NCBI GenBank assembly: GCA_002470605.1
Contig: DKND01000013.1
Location: forward strand, 1-24,531
DNA from: Opitutia bacterium UBA7397
Lineage (GTDB): Bacteria > Verrucomicrobiota > Verrucomicrobiia > Opitutales > UBA953
DNA length: 24,531 bases
Direction of reading: 5' to 3'
Shown: positions 7,667-15,587 of the stretch, piece by piece
Layout of the letters: the number at the start of each line of letters is the position of its first letter
How positions within the stretch are numbered: the stretch's first letter is position 1
Program-made: the position numbers and the translations under genes
Notes under the pieces: model-generated
The model's input: only the letters and a program-made list of their open reading frames with translations
What the model was told of the DNA's origin: nothing
Databases searched by the model: none

Positions 7667-8956
7667 TTAGGCTTTCGCGAGCGCTTGTTCGAGGTCGGCG
7701 ATGATGTCTTCGATGTCTTCGATGCCCACGGAGAGGCGGACGTAGTCATCGGTGACGCCGGCGCTTTGGCGCTCTTCCGCTGAGAGCTGAGAGTGCGTGG
7801 TCGAAGCCGGATGGATTGCCAAGGAGCGGGCATCGCCGATGTTGGCGACGTGGCTGTGAAGCTGGAGCGAATTGATGAATTTGCTGCCGCCTTCGAAGCC
7901 GGACTTCAATCCGAAGCCGACGAGCGCACCAAACCCGTTGGTCAGGTATTTCTTGGCGAGGTCGTGGTACTTAGAGGACTTCAAGCCCGGGTAATTCGTC
8001 CACTTCACCTTCGGGTGCGCTTCCAGGTATTGGGCAACTTTTAAGGCGTTGGCGCAGTGACGTTCCATGCGGAGGTGGAGGGTTTCGACGCCCTGCAGGA
8101 TGAGGAACGCGTTGAAGGGTGAGATGCAGCTGCCGACGTCGCGGAGGAACTGCAGGCGCATCTTCATGATGAACGCGATATTGGCTCCGCCTGCTGGCGC
8201 GAAAGCCTTGAAGGCTTCCCAGTGCGGGAGGCCATGGTAGGACATATCGGGTTCAGTGAAGCCGGGGAACTTGCCATTGCCCCAGTTGAAATTACCGCCG
8301 TCCACGACGATGCCGCCGATGCTCGTGCCGTGGCCGCCAAGGTGCTTGGTCGCCGAGTGGACGACGATGTTGGCGCCATGTTCAAAAGGACGATTCAGGT
8401 AAGGTGAGAGGGCGGTGTTGTCGACGATCAGAGGGACGCCGGCTTCGTGGGCGATTTTGCCGACTTCGGCGAAGGGAAGGATGTTTAGGCGTGGGTTGCC
8501 GAGTCCTTCGCCGTAAAAAGCCTTGGTGTTGGGGCGAAGTGCTTTGCGGAAGTTTTCAGGATCATCTCCGTCGACGAAGGATACTTGGATGCCGAGCTTA
8601 GGCAGGGTGTAGTGGAAGAGGTTGTACGTTCCGCCGTAAAGTTGCGCAACCGAGACGATATGGTCGCCGGCACCGGCGATGTTCAGGATGGCGGCCGTGA
8701 TGGCGGCTTGGCCCGATGAATGCGCGAGCCCACCCGAACCGCCTTCGAGGGCGGCGATACGCTGCTCGAGCACGTCGGTGGTCGGATTCATGATCCGCGT
8801 ATAAATATTACCCAGCTCCTTGAGGCCGAAAAGATTGGCCGCATGTTCCGTGTCGCGGAACTGGTAGCTGGTGGTCTGGTAGATTGGTACGGCGCGCGAC
8901 CCGGTCGTCGGGTCGGGTTTCTGGCCAGCGTGGAGGGATTTGGTTCCGAGTTTCAT
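7667..8956 (-). CDS. metY: O-acetylhomoserine aminocarboxypropyltransferase (sulfhydrylase)
   Basis: This 429-residue protein belongs to the Cys/Met-metabolism PLP enzymes. It starts KLGTKSLHAGQKPDP and shows QTTSYQF near 27-33, NIYTRIMNPTTDVLEQRIAALEGG around 50-73, and the PLP-binding lysine K204 in HSATKHLGGHGTSIGG. The length and the start favour O-acetylhomoserine sulfhydrylase, which makes homocysteine directly from O-acetylhomoserine and sulfide, over cystathionine gamma-synthase, which is usually shorter. It is cytoplasmic. The gene diverges from cysS across 137 bases. On its strand a possible TTGTTT -35 (8994-8999) and GATATT -10 (8971-8976), 17 bases apart, would give a very short leader. 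I saw no SAM riboswitch in that leader. Confidence 0.9.
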   Translation of the reverse strand: MKLGTKSLHAGQKPDPTTGSRAVPIYQTTSYQFRDTEHAANLFGLKELGNIYTRIMNPTTDVLEQRIAALEGGSGGLAHSSGQAAITAAILNIAGAGDHIVSVAQLYGGTYNLFHYTLPKLGIQVSFVDGDDPENFRKALRPNTKAFYGEGLGNPRLNILPFAEVGKIAHEAGVPLIVDNTALSPYLNRPFEHGANIVVHSATKHLGGHGTSIGGIVVDGGNFNWGNGKFPGFTEPDMSYHGLPHWEAFKAFAPAGGANIAFIMKMRLQFLRDVGSCISPFNAFLILQGVETLHLRMERHCANALKVAQYLEAHPKVKWTNYPGLKSSKYHDLAKKYLTNGFGALVGFGLKSGFEGGSKFINSLQLHSHVANIGDARSLAIHPASTTHSQLSAEERQSAGVTDDYVRLSVGIEDIEDIIADLEQALAKA

Positions 8957-9093
8957 AGGGTGAGGAGAGTAATATCGGACGATTTTGATAACAAAACAAG
9001 CGATTTAAGGACTATGACAGCCAGGCGTGTCACTTCGCGGGCCGCAGTTACGTCTCGCCCCCGCAGCCTAATATTCCCTATCTAAAGTCTTCC
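8957..9093. promoter_or_regulatory. Divergent intergenic region between metY and cysS
   Basis: This 137-base gap must hold promoters in both directions. Toward metY, TTGTTT and GATATT (read on the minus strand, at 8994-8999 and 8971-8976) have 17-base spacing but poor consensus. Toward cysS, a TAATAT lies at 9069-9074 without a convincing -35. No clear operator, riboswitch or attenuator stem was seen. Confidence 0.35.
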
Positions 9094-10524
9094 ATGCCCG
9101 TCTTTTTGCACGACACGATGAGCCGCGAGCTTCGGCCGCTCCTGACTAAGCCCGATAAGGCTTCTTTCGGGATGTATTGTTGTGGTCCGACCGTCTACGG
9201 GCCGGCGCATATCGGCAACTTCCGTACGTTCATTTTACAGGATGTCCTTCGCCGTACCTTGGAAGCTTCGGGTATCAAGGTTAAGCATGTGCGTAACATT
9301 ACCGACGTGGACGATAAGACAATACGCGGGGCGTTGGCGGCGGGTCAGTCTTTGGCGACCTTCACGCAAGGTTGGACAGATAAGTTTCATAAGGATTGCA
9401 CGGCTCTCGGTCTCTTGCCTCCGCACGTCGAACCCAGTGCTGTCGTTCATATCCCTCAGCAGGTGACGATGATTGAGGCTCTAATCAAGCGCGGGCATGC
9501 TTACGTGGCGAAGGATGGGTCGGTTTATTTCAAGGTCTGCTCCTGTTCGGATTACGGTAAATTAAGCCACCTCGATCGCTCGAAGTTGCAGACGCAGGAT
9601 ACCAATAGCGCCGGACAAGCCAACGATGCAGATGAGTATGACCGCGAGTCCGCGAATGACTTCGCTTTGTGGAAAGCTTATAAGCCGGAAGATGGCGAAA
9701 ATTTCTGGCCCAGCCCTTGGGGCAAGGGTCGTCCGGGCTGGCATATCGAGTGTTCCGCGATGTCCTTGGAGCATCTCGGCGCTACTTTTGACCTCCATGG
9801 CGGTGGCGTTGACCTGTGCTTCCCTCATCACGAAAACGAAATCGCCCAGACGGAATGTGCCACCGGAATCAAGGGCTTCGCCGCCCATTGGTTCCATAGC
9901 GCCCACTTGCTCGTCGAGGGCGATAAGATGTCCAAGAGTAAGGGTAACCTCTACACCCTTGAACAGCTGATCGAAAAAGGCTTCACGCCCAATGAAGTGC
10001 GCTACGCTTTGATCAGCGGCCATTACCGTACGCCGCTTAACTTCACGCTTCATGGGGTCGAAAATGCCCGGTCGGCGATCGCTAAGCTCGAACGCTGGGT
10101 AGATCGCATCCTACCGGTCGCCGGCTTCTCGCGGGCGGAGTTTGTCGCGCCGAAGGTTCATGAATTGCAGACGACGTGGGGTAGGTTCGCCCCAGCCTGG
10201 GAAGCTTTGCAGAATGACCTTAATATCCCCGGTTGTTTGGGGCAGATTTTCACCGTCGTCGGAGAGCGCGAAGATCCGACTCCGGCTCAGGCTCGTCAAG
10301 ACGTCTGCGGACTGGCCAAGCTTCTGCAAGCCCTTGGGTTAGTCCTGTTTGTCGCCAAGGCCGAAGCCGCGATTCCTATCGAAGTGGCCGAGCTCGGTGC
10401 CCGTCGCTGGGCTGCCAAGCAAGGGAAGGATTTCGCCGCCGCCGACCAGCTCCGTAAGGACTTGTCCGCGCTGGGCTGGACGATGCTTGACCGCAAAGAC
10501 GGCTACGACCTTAAGAAGGCGTGA
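9094..10524 (+). CDS. cysS: Cysteine--tRNA ligase
   Basis: The 476-residue product is a class I cysteinyl-tRNA synthetase, charging tRNA-Cys in the cytoplasm. The Rossmann domain carries HIGN (39-42, the HIGH signature), and KMSKSKGN begins at 278. The zinc ligands that select cysteine are present: C30 in YCCGPTVY, C220 in HIECSAM, and H245 and E249 in FPHHENEIAQ. TDVDDKTI after the HIGN block is typical of the family. Length is close to the usual 460-480. After the helical domain, the C-terminus ends with AADQLRKDLSALGWTMLDRKDGYDLKK, a common cysS ending. ATG 9094 is clear, without a Shine-Dalgarno motif. thrS follows 72 bases downstream and the two may share a transcript. Confidence 0.96.
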   Translation: MPVFLHDTMSRELRPLLTKPDKASFGMYCCGPTVYGPAHIGNFRTFILQDVLRRTLEASGIKVKHVRNITDVDDKTIRGALAAGQSLATFTQGWTDKFHKDCTALGLLPPHVEPSAVVHIPQQVTMIEALIKRGHAYVAKDGSVYFKVCSCSDYGKLSHLDRSKLQTQDTNSAGQANDADEYDRESANDFALWKAYKPEDGENFWPSPWGKGRPGWHIECSAMSLEHLGATFDLHGGGVDLCFPHHENEIAQTECATGIKGFAAHWFHSAHLLVEGDKMSKSKGNLYTLEQLIEKGFTPNEVRYALISGHYRTPLNFTLHGVENARSAIAKLERWVDRILPVAGFSRAEFVAPKVHELQTTWGRFAPAWEALQNDLNIPGCLGQIFTVVGEREDPTPAQARQDVCGLAKLLQALGLVLFVAKAEAAIPIEVAELGARRWAAKQGKDFAAADQLRKDLSALGWTMLDRKDGYDLKKA

Positions 10525-10596
10525 GGGGTAGGGTGCCTGCCTCCGTCCTTGCCCTCCGCCTCGGGAGTCCCTAGCGAAAGGATAGCTTTTTACGAC

Positions 10597-12480
10597 ATGT
10601 CCACCCGCCCGACGATGACTCCCCTTGAGGAGATCCGACATTCCGCTGCCCATATGCTGGGTGCCGCTGTTCTCCGCCTCTTTCCGCAGGCGCAGTTGGA
10701 TATCGGGCCGCCCACCGACAATGGTTTCTATTACGACTTCGACGTGGACCATTTGTTTACGGCCGACGATCTCGTGAAGATCGAAGAAGAGATGCGTCGC
10801 ATTTCAAAGGAGAACCAGAAGTTCGAACGTTTTGAATGCACGCGCGAAGAAGCGGATAAGTTGCTCCGTGAACGCGGACAGAATGCCTATAAGCTCGGAC
10901 GTCTGGCGGACATCCCGGCCGGCGAGACGATTTCATTTTATAAGAACGGCGAATTCGTCGATCTCTGCGCGGGCACGCACGTTCGCTATTCCTCCCAGGT
11001 CAAGGCTTTCAAGCTGCTTAATATCGCCGGGGCCTATCACCGGGGCGACGAAAAGAACAAACAGTTGCAGCGTATCTATGGTACGGCTTTCGCTACTAAG
11101 GATGAGATGGAGCAGCACATGGTGCGTGTCGAAGAGGCCAAGAAGCGCGACCACCGCAAACTCGGCAAGGAGCTGAAGCTTTTCCATATCGACGAAAAGG
11201 TCGGCCAAGGCCTCGTGCTCTGGGTACCCAATGGTGCCATCGTCCGCCAGGAGCTGCAGAACTTCATATCCGAACAGTTGTTCCTGACCGGCTATAAGCA
11301 GGTATTCACGCCCCACATCGGCAACTTGGATCTTTATCGGACCTCGGGGCACTTCCCTTATTACAAGGACGCGCAATTCCCACCGTTGGTCGAACGCGAG
11401 GCGATGGAGCTGCTTTCCAAGGAAGGTTGCGCCTGCGGCGAACTGACTAACAAACTCGAGGACGGCACCGTCCAAGGTTTCTTGCTGAAGCCGATGAACT
11501 GCCCTCACCACATCCGGATCTTCGCGTCGCAGCCTCATTCTTATCGCGATCTGCCTGTACGTCTGGCGGAGTTCGGCACGGTTTATCGCTGGGAGCAATC
11601 CGGTGAGCTGAATGGCATGACCCGCGTCCGTGGTTTCACTCAGGACGATGGTCACTTGTTCTGCACCGAAGATCAGGTCGGCCAAGAAGTGCTGGGCTGT
11701 CTGGAACTCGTGAAGGTCGTGCTCAAGACCCTGGGTCTGAATGATTATCGCGTCCGGGTCGGACTGCGGAATCCTGATTCGAACAAATACACCGGTTCTT
11801 CCGAGAATTGGGATAAGGCCGAGGCCGCTTGTCGTGCCGCTGCCGCCACCCTTGGCGTCGCTTTCACCGAAGAGGCTGGAGAAGCCGCTTTCTATGGACC
11901 TAAGATCGATTTCGTCGTGCGCGATGTCATCGGCCGCGAGTGGCAATTAGGCACCGTGCAGGTCGACTTCAATCTGCCCGAACGTTTCGAGCTTTCTTAC
12001 ATTGGTCCGGACAATAAGCCGCACCGACCAGTGATGATTCACCGTGCGCCTTTCGGTTCGATGGAACGTTTCGTGGGCATTCTGATCGAACACTTCGCCG
12101 GCGATTTCCCGACCTGGCTTTCCCCTGAGCAGGTCCGTCTGATTCCTTTGAACGACGACATGAATGCCGATTGTGAAGCCATGGCTGAACAGCTTAAAGC
12201 TGCGAAGATCCGTTGTTCCGTCGACAGCTCTTCGGATAAGCTCGGAGCCAAGATCCGGCGAGCCGAGATGTCCAAGGTTCCGCACATGCTCGTCGTCGGT
12301 GCGAAGGAGAAGGAAGCCGGCGTGGTGAATGTCCGCTCCCGGGCTGACAAATCTTTCGAGGGTAACCGTACGCTCGCGGATTTTATCTCGCTGATCACGG
12401 CCGAAGTCGCAGAACGCCGCCTCAAGGCGTACGTTCCGGTCGCACCGGCCGCTGGTTCGCCCGCCGCTCCTGGAGCCTGA
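10597..12480 (+). CDS. thrS: Threonine--tRNA ligase lacking the TGS domain
   Basis: This 627-residue class II synthetase charges tRNA-Thr. The editing domain is complete, with HSAAH (H15, H19) and CAGTH (C124, H128), which clears mischarged serine. Catalytic zinc ligands are C302 (PMNCPHH), H353 (DDGHLFC) and H482 (MIHRAPFGSMERF). The anticodon-binding domain runs from about 510. Two things are odd. The usual N-terminal TGS domain of about 60 residues is absent and cannot be encoded upstream, because the cysS stop lies in the same frame only 25 codons before this ATG. A segment of about 25 extra residues with a CAC motif (C278, C280) precedes the zinc cysteine, where the E. coli enzyme has a short link. 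An alternative start is TTG 10549 (16 residues longer). A proline/alanine-rich tail ends the protein. Confidence 0.95.
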   Translation: MSTRPTMTPLEEIRHSAAHMLGAAVLRLFPQAQLDIGPPTDNGFYYDFDVDHLFTADDLVKIEEEMRRISKENQKFERFECTREEADKLLRERGQNAYKLGRLADIPAGETISFYKNGEFVDLCAGTHVRYSSQVKAFKLLNIAGAYHRGDEKNKQLQRIYGTAFATKDEMEQHMVRVEEAKKRDHRKLGKELKLFHIDEKVGQGLVLWVPNGAIVRQELQNFISEQLFLTGYKQVFTPHIGNLDLYRTSGHFPYYKDAQFPPLVEREAMELLSKEGCACGELTNKLEDGTVQGFLLKPMNCPHHIRIFASQPHSYRDLPVRLAEFGTVYRWEQSGELNGMTRVRGFTQDDGHLFCTEDQVGQEVLGCLELVKVVLKTLGLNDYRVRVGLRNPDSNKYTGSSENWDKAEAACRAAAATLGVAFTEEAGEAAFYGPKIDFVVRDVIGREWQLGTVQVDFNLPERFELSYIGPDNKPHRPVMIHRAPFGSMERFVGILIEHFAGDFPTWLSPEQVRLIPLNDDMNADCEAMAEQLKAAKIRCSVDSSSDKLGAKIRRAEMSKVPHMLVVGAKEKEAGVVNVRSRADKSFEGNRTLADFISLITAEVAERRLKAYVPVAPAAGSPAAPGA

Positions 12481-12580
12481 TAGCGACGACAGGGTGCCTA
12501 TGCGGCAACGATATGCATAGTCGAACGATTGGGTGGGGAACGGCTCTTGCCCTCATCGTTTAGGGGTGGTAATTACCGTT

Positions 12581-13966
12581 ATGTCTTCGTCTCGCGATTC
12601 CTCTCGTCGTAATTTTCTTAAGATGGCTGGCTTGGGCGGCTTGGCTCTTGGGGCCGCGGCCACGCCTGCGCTCGGGGCTGCTCCGCGAGAGGCTGCGGCG
12701 AATGCCGCCCAATCTCCCGCCAAGAACGTAATCTTCATGGTCGCCGACGGCATGAATATCGCGGCGCTTTCGCTTGCGCATACGTATCTCCAGCGGACGG
12801 TGAACCAGACGAGTCAATGGATGAAGCTTTACCGTGAGCTACCTGTCGTCCGCGCGCTTTGTGAAACCCAATCAGCCAGCAGTCTGGTGACGGATTCCGC
12901 CGCTGCCGCTTCTTGCTGGGGCATCGGCGAACGTATCACCAATGGGGTGATCAACATCACGCCCGACGGCCGGAAGCCCGTCACGATGATGCAGAAGATG
13001 CGCAAAGCCAAAAAGCGCACCGGGCTTGTTACTACCGCCACGGCGACGCATGCCACCCCAGCTGGCTTCGTGGCGACCGTCGCCTCTCGTGCCAAGCAGG
13101 CGGAAATCGCTCCGCAGTACCTTGAGCGCGGCGTCGACGTCGTTCTCGGCGGCGGGACGCAGTATTTCAGCGAGACGCTGATGGGGGATTACCGTAAGGC
13201 GGGTTACGCCATCGCTCTTAATCGTACCGAATTGCTGGCCTATAAGGGGGGGGCGCCTTTGCTCGGGCTTTTTGATAAGAGTCATCTTCCTTTTGAAATC
13301 GATCGTCTGAATGATCCAGCGGTCGCCGCCCATACGCCGACGGTCTCCGAGATGACCGAAGCGGCCCTGCGTTGTCTGCAGGATTCGCCCGACGGTTTCT
13401 TCCTCTTAGTGGAAGGCGGTCGCGTCGACCATGCCGCTCACGCAAATGACGCAGCGGCCACGATCCATGATCAGATCGCCTTTGACGCGGCGATCACCAC
13501 CGTCCTGCGCTTCATCGAGAAACATCCTGACACTTTGCTGGTGATCACGACCGACCACGGCACCGGCGGGTTGCAGCTGAACGGCATGGGCTCCGAAGAT
13601 CTCGTGGGCAAGGGGTCTGCTTACAGTGAAAGCACGCCCGCGTTTATGCGTCTCACTAAGTTTACGATGTCACAGGAAGCCATGGTGCATCGGCTGAAGG
13701 AATTCGGGCCCAAGGGGCTGGCCGCGCAGGTCGTGGAAAAGACCGGTCTGGAATTTAAGGCCGACGACCTGAGCTCGATCAAGGACATGAAATCGCTGCA
13801 GGACGTTCTCCCTAAGTATATCGGGATCAGCTGGACGAGCCATCATCACACCAGCGAAATGGTCGAGTTCTGTGCCTATGGCCCTGGCTCCGGGCTCTTT
13901 ACGCCTTACCTCCGCAACGATGAAGTCCATGCAATCTTGCTCAAGGCCATGGGGCTCTCGGCTTAA
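12581..13966 (+). CDS. Tat-exported alkaline phosphatase
   Basis: This 461-residue protein starts with a twin-arginine signal: SRRNFLK (R9, R10) followed by a hydrophobic core and an ALGA cleavage region near 30-33. The mature part is a PhoA-fold alkaline phosphatase, a periplasmic phosphomonoesterase. Visible metal/active-site motifs are VADGMN (D56), VTDSAAAAS with the phosphorylated S106, VEGGRVDHAAHAND, TTDHGTGG, and a SHHHTSEMV histidine block near the end. Tat export suits an enzyme that loads metals before secretion. ATG 12581 is preferred because it begins the Tat signal; AGGGGTGG about 11 bases upstream may be a weak ribosome binding site. A run of eight G (13246-13253) lies in the coding sequence. 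It is monocistronic by context. Regulation by phosphate is plausible, but no Pho box was recognised. Confidence 0.92.
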   Translation: MSSSRDSSRRNFLKMAGLGGLALGAAATPALGAAPREAAANAAQSPAKNVIFMVADGMNIAALSLAHTYLQRTVNQTSQWMKLYRELPVVRALCETQSASSLVTDSAAAASCWGIGERITNGVINITPDGRKPVTMMQKMRKAKKRTGLVTTATATHATPAGFVATVASRAKQAEIAPQYLERGVDVVLGGGTQYFSETLMGDYRKAGYAIALNRTELLAYKGGAPLLGLFDKSHLPFEIDRLNDPAVAAHTPTVSEMTEAALRCLQDSPDGFFLLVEGGRVDHAAHANDAAATIHDQIAFDAAITTVLRFIEKHPDTLLVITTDHGTGGLQLNGMGSEDLVGKGSAYSESTPAFMRLTKFTMSQEAMVHRLKEFGPKGLAAQVVEKTGLEFKADDLSSIKDMKSLQDVLPKYIGISWTSHHHTSEMVEFCAYGPGSGLFTPYLRNDEVHAILLKAMGLSA

Positions 13967-13984
13967 GGTCGCATCTGCCTCCAA

Positions 13985-14018
13985 TAAAAAAGGGCGTCCG
14001 ATCGGACGCCCTTTTTGT
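13985..14018. terminator. Bidirectional terminator between alkaline phosphatase and redoxin
   Basis: GGGCGTCC (13992-13999) and GGACGCCC (14004-14011) form a perfect stem with a GATC loop. The stem extends into A5 on the left and T5 on the right, so it works in either direction between the two converging genes. Confidence 0.9.
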
Positions 14019-14035
14019 TTAGTCAAAAGGACGGC

Positions 14036-14611
14036 TTAGTTTTTGTCGTACTTCACGCCACAGCCGTAAGGCTTGGTGTTGGTGACTTCAGGGGCGTTGC
14101 CGGCCTTGATGGCCTTGATCGCGGCGAGGACGTAGTTGGTCGATTTGTCGAGGTCGGCGACCTTGGTGGAGACGCTTCCGCTGTCGATGGCTCCCTTGTA
14201 TGCTAGGTTACCTTTGGCATCGATGACGTAGCAATGAGGGGTGACTTTGGCTTCATACGCGCGAGCGACGGCGCCGTCGGCGTCATCGATCAAGGCGGTG
14301 GCAGGGTAATAGACATTCTTGCCGAGATCAGGCACTTTGCCGCCCGTATTGATTGCTAGCCAGACACCGCCGTCGGCGACGACTTGTTTTTGGAATTCCT
14401 GCATCTTGCCGGCATCGTAAAATTTACGGACGACTGGGCAGCCTGGGTTATACCATTCAAGGACGACAATCTTACCTTTGTAGTCCGAGAGGCTGACGGT
14501 TTTGCCGTCGGCGGTCTTGGCGGTGAAGGCAGGAGCTGGCTGGCCGATTTCAGCCGCGGCAAAAACGGCGATAGCGGCGAAGCAGGCGAGGAGGGTGGAG
14601 GCGATACGCAT
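14036..14611 (-). CDS. Secreted redoxin / peroxiredoxin-like protein
   Basis: The 191-residue protein has a Sec signal peptide (MRIASTLLACFAAIAVFAAA) and a thioredoxin-fold redoxin domain from about residue 21. GQPAPAFTAKTADGKTVSLSD is the AhpC/TSA-Redoxin entry motif. The active site is EWYNPGCPVVRKF with a single cysteine C58 and no CXXC. TPHCYVID (C127) and LAYKGAIDSG follow the pattern of peroxiredoxin-like proteins of unknown substrate, which usually read TPHxFVID. Another cysteine, C184 in KPYGCGVKY, lies at the extreme C-terminus and could act as a resolving cysteine. A periplasmic thiol reductase or peroxidase role is inferred. It diverges from cysE and ends at a shared terminator. 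Confidence 0.85.
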   Translation of the reverse strand: MRIASTLLACFAAIAVFAAAEIGQPAPAFTAKTADGKTVSLSDYKGKIVVLEWYNPGCPVVRKFYDAGKMQEFQKQVVADGGVWLAINTGGKVPDLGKNVYYPATALIDDADGAVARAYEAKVTPHCYVIDAKGNLAYKGAIDSGSVSTKVADLDKSTNYVLAAIKAIKAGNAPEVTNTKPYGCGVKYDKN

Positions 14612-14724
14612 GTGGGTGGTGTTTAGGGTAGGAGGGTATTTATAGGGCAGGGTTACGTACTTTCAACACCGACGGTTGGTTGGAGTTACTTAAGGGCAGA
14701 TTTTAGGTCGTTTTTAACCCTATT

Positions 14725-14753
14725 TTGACTCATGGGTTGCCAAAATGTATTAA
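14725..14753 (+). promoter_or_regulatory. Sigma-70-like promoter upstream of cysE
   Basis: TTGACT (14725-14730, five of six consensus bases) and TATTAA (14748-14753, four of six) are separated by exactly 17 bases. They lie 24 bases before the cysE ATG. The sequence around them is AT-rich compared with the genes. This is the best-looking promoter in the window and would serve cysE and the kinase. Confidence 0.5.
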
Positions 14754-14777
14754 AAGGGGGAATTAACTGATCTGATT

Positions 14778-15584
14778 ATGGCCGATGCACGCTCTATCGC
14801 TTTGGTTTGCGCCACAGAGGTTTCTCTATGGGAGGAGCTTGGCGTACGCGCGCTTGCCGTGGCGAAGGCCGAACCGGCTTTGGCTCCTTTGCTTAAGCGC
14901 TACGTATTTGAGCCGAAGAACTTCGGTGAAGGGATCGTCCGTCGATTGGCGGAAAGATTGTCGCCCTCCGGTCACGATGTGCCGTTGATTGTCCAGGTGT
15001 TGTCGGAAGCCGTGGCCGCCGATCCGGAAGTGCTGGCTCAGATGCGCGCCGACATTCGGGCGACTTTAGAACGCGACCCAGCCACCGAACATGCGCTGAT
15101 TCCTTTTCTCTGGTATAAGGGCTTTCATGCCATCTCCGCACATCGCTTAGCCCATGTACTCTGGAAGGCTGGACGTCGCGATGTGGCAATGTATCTGCAA
15201 TCTTTATCCTCGGAGAACCTCGCGGTCGATATCCACCCCGCCGCACGTTTTGGCGTAGGTATCTTGCTCGACCACGCCACGGGCTTCGTCGCCGGCGAGA
15301 CGACGGTGGTCGATGACAACGTTTCTTTCCTGCACGAGGTTACCTTAGGCGGCACGGGCAAAGCTCGGGGCGACCGCCACCCTAAGATTCGTTCCGGCGT
15401 CTTGGTCGGCGCCGGCGCTAAGATTCTTGGTAATATCACTATCGGCGAAGGCGCCAAGATCGGCGCCGGTTCCGTGGTGCTCAAGGACGTTGCGGCGCAC
15501 ACGAGCGTCGCCGGCGTGCCGGCGGTGATGATCGGTCGGACTAATGTCGACGCCCCTGCGCTCGATATGGATCATTCGCTCTAA
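14778..15584 (+). CDS. cysE: Serine O-acetyltransferase
   Basis: This 268-residue enzyme acetylates L-serine with acetyl-CoA, the committed step of cysteine synthesis. An N-terminal helical region (about 1-145) precedes a left-handed beta-helix built from hexapeptide repeats (about 150-255). The catalytic pair corresponds to D151 in DIHPAA and H166 in LDHATG, with the same 15-residue spacing as in the E. coli enzyme. GGTGKARGDRHPKI and GAGAKILGNI are further family signatures. The C-terminus ends in leucine rather than the isoleucine used by many CysE proteins to dock into CysK, so cysteine-synthase complex formation is uncertain. The gene sits under the promoter-like sequence at 14725 and is followed three bases later by a histidine kinase. 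Confidence 0.95.
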   Translation: MADARSIALVCATEVSLWEELGVRALAVAKAEPALAPLLKRYVFEPKNFGEGIVRRLAERLSPSGHDVPLIVQVLSEAVAADPEVLAQMRADIRATLERDPATEHALIPFLWYKGFHAISAHRLAHVLWKAGRRDVAMYLQSLSSENLAVDIHPAARFGVGILLDHATGFVAGETTVVDDNVSFLHEVTLGGTGKARGDRHPKIRSGVLVGAGAKILGNITIGEGAKIGAGSVVLKDVAAHTSVAGVPAVMIGRTNVDAPALDMDHSL

Positions 15585-15587
15585 GCC

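Noticed and set aside
8957..9093. Possible SAM riboswitch upstream of metY
   Set aside because: I looked for paired stems and conserved core bases on the minus strand and found none; the likely leader is too short for a known SAM class.
10933..11946. Long open frame on the minus strand opposite thrS
   Set aside because: It is fully antisense to a well-supported thrS, and its translation shows no domain or signal. It is a frame shadow caused by codon bias.
12498..12520. CTATGC / GCATAG inverted repeat after thrS
   Set aside because: A 6-bp stem with an 11-base loop and no T-run is too weak to call a terminator or regulatory element.
7667..15584. A single cysteine/methionine operon including metY, cysS and cysE
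   Set aside because: The genes lie on different strands, are separated by unrelated genes and strong terminators, and so cannot form one transcript.
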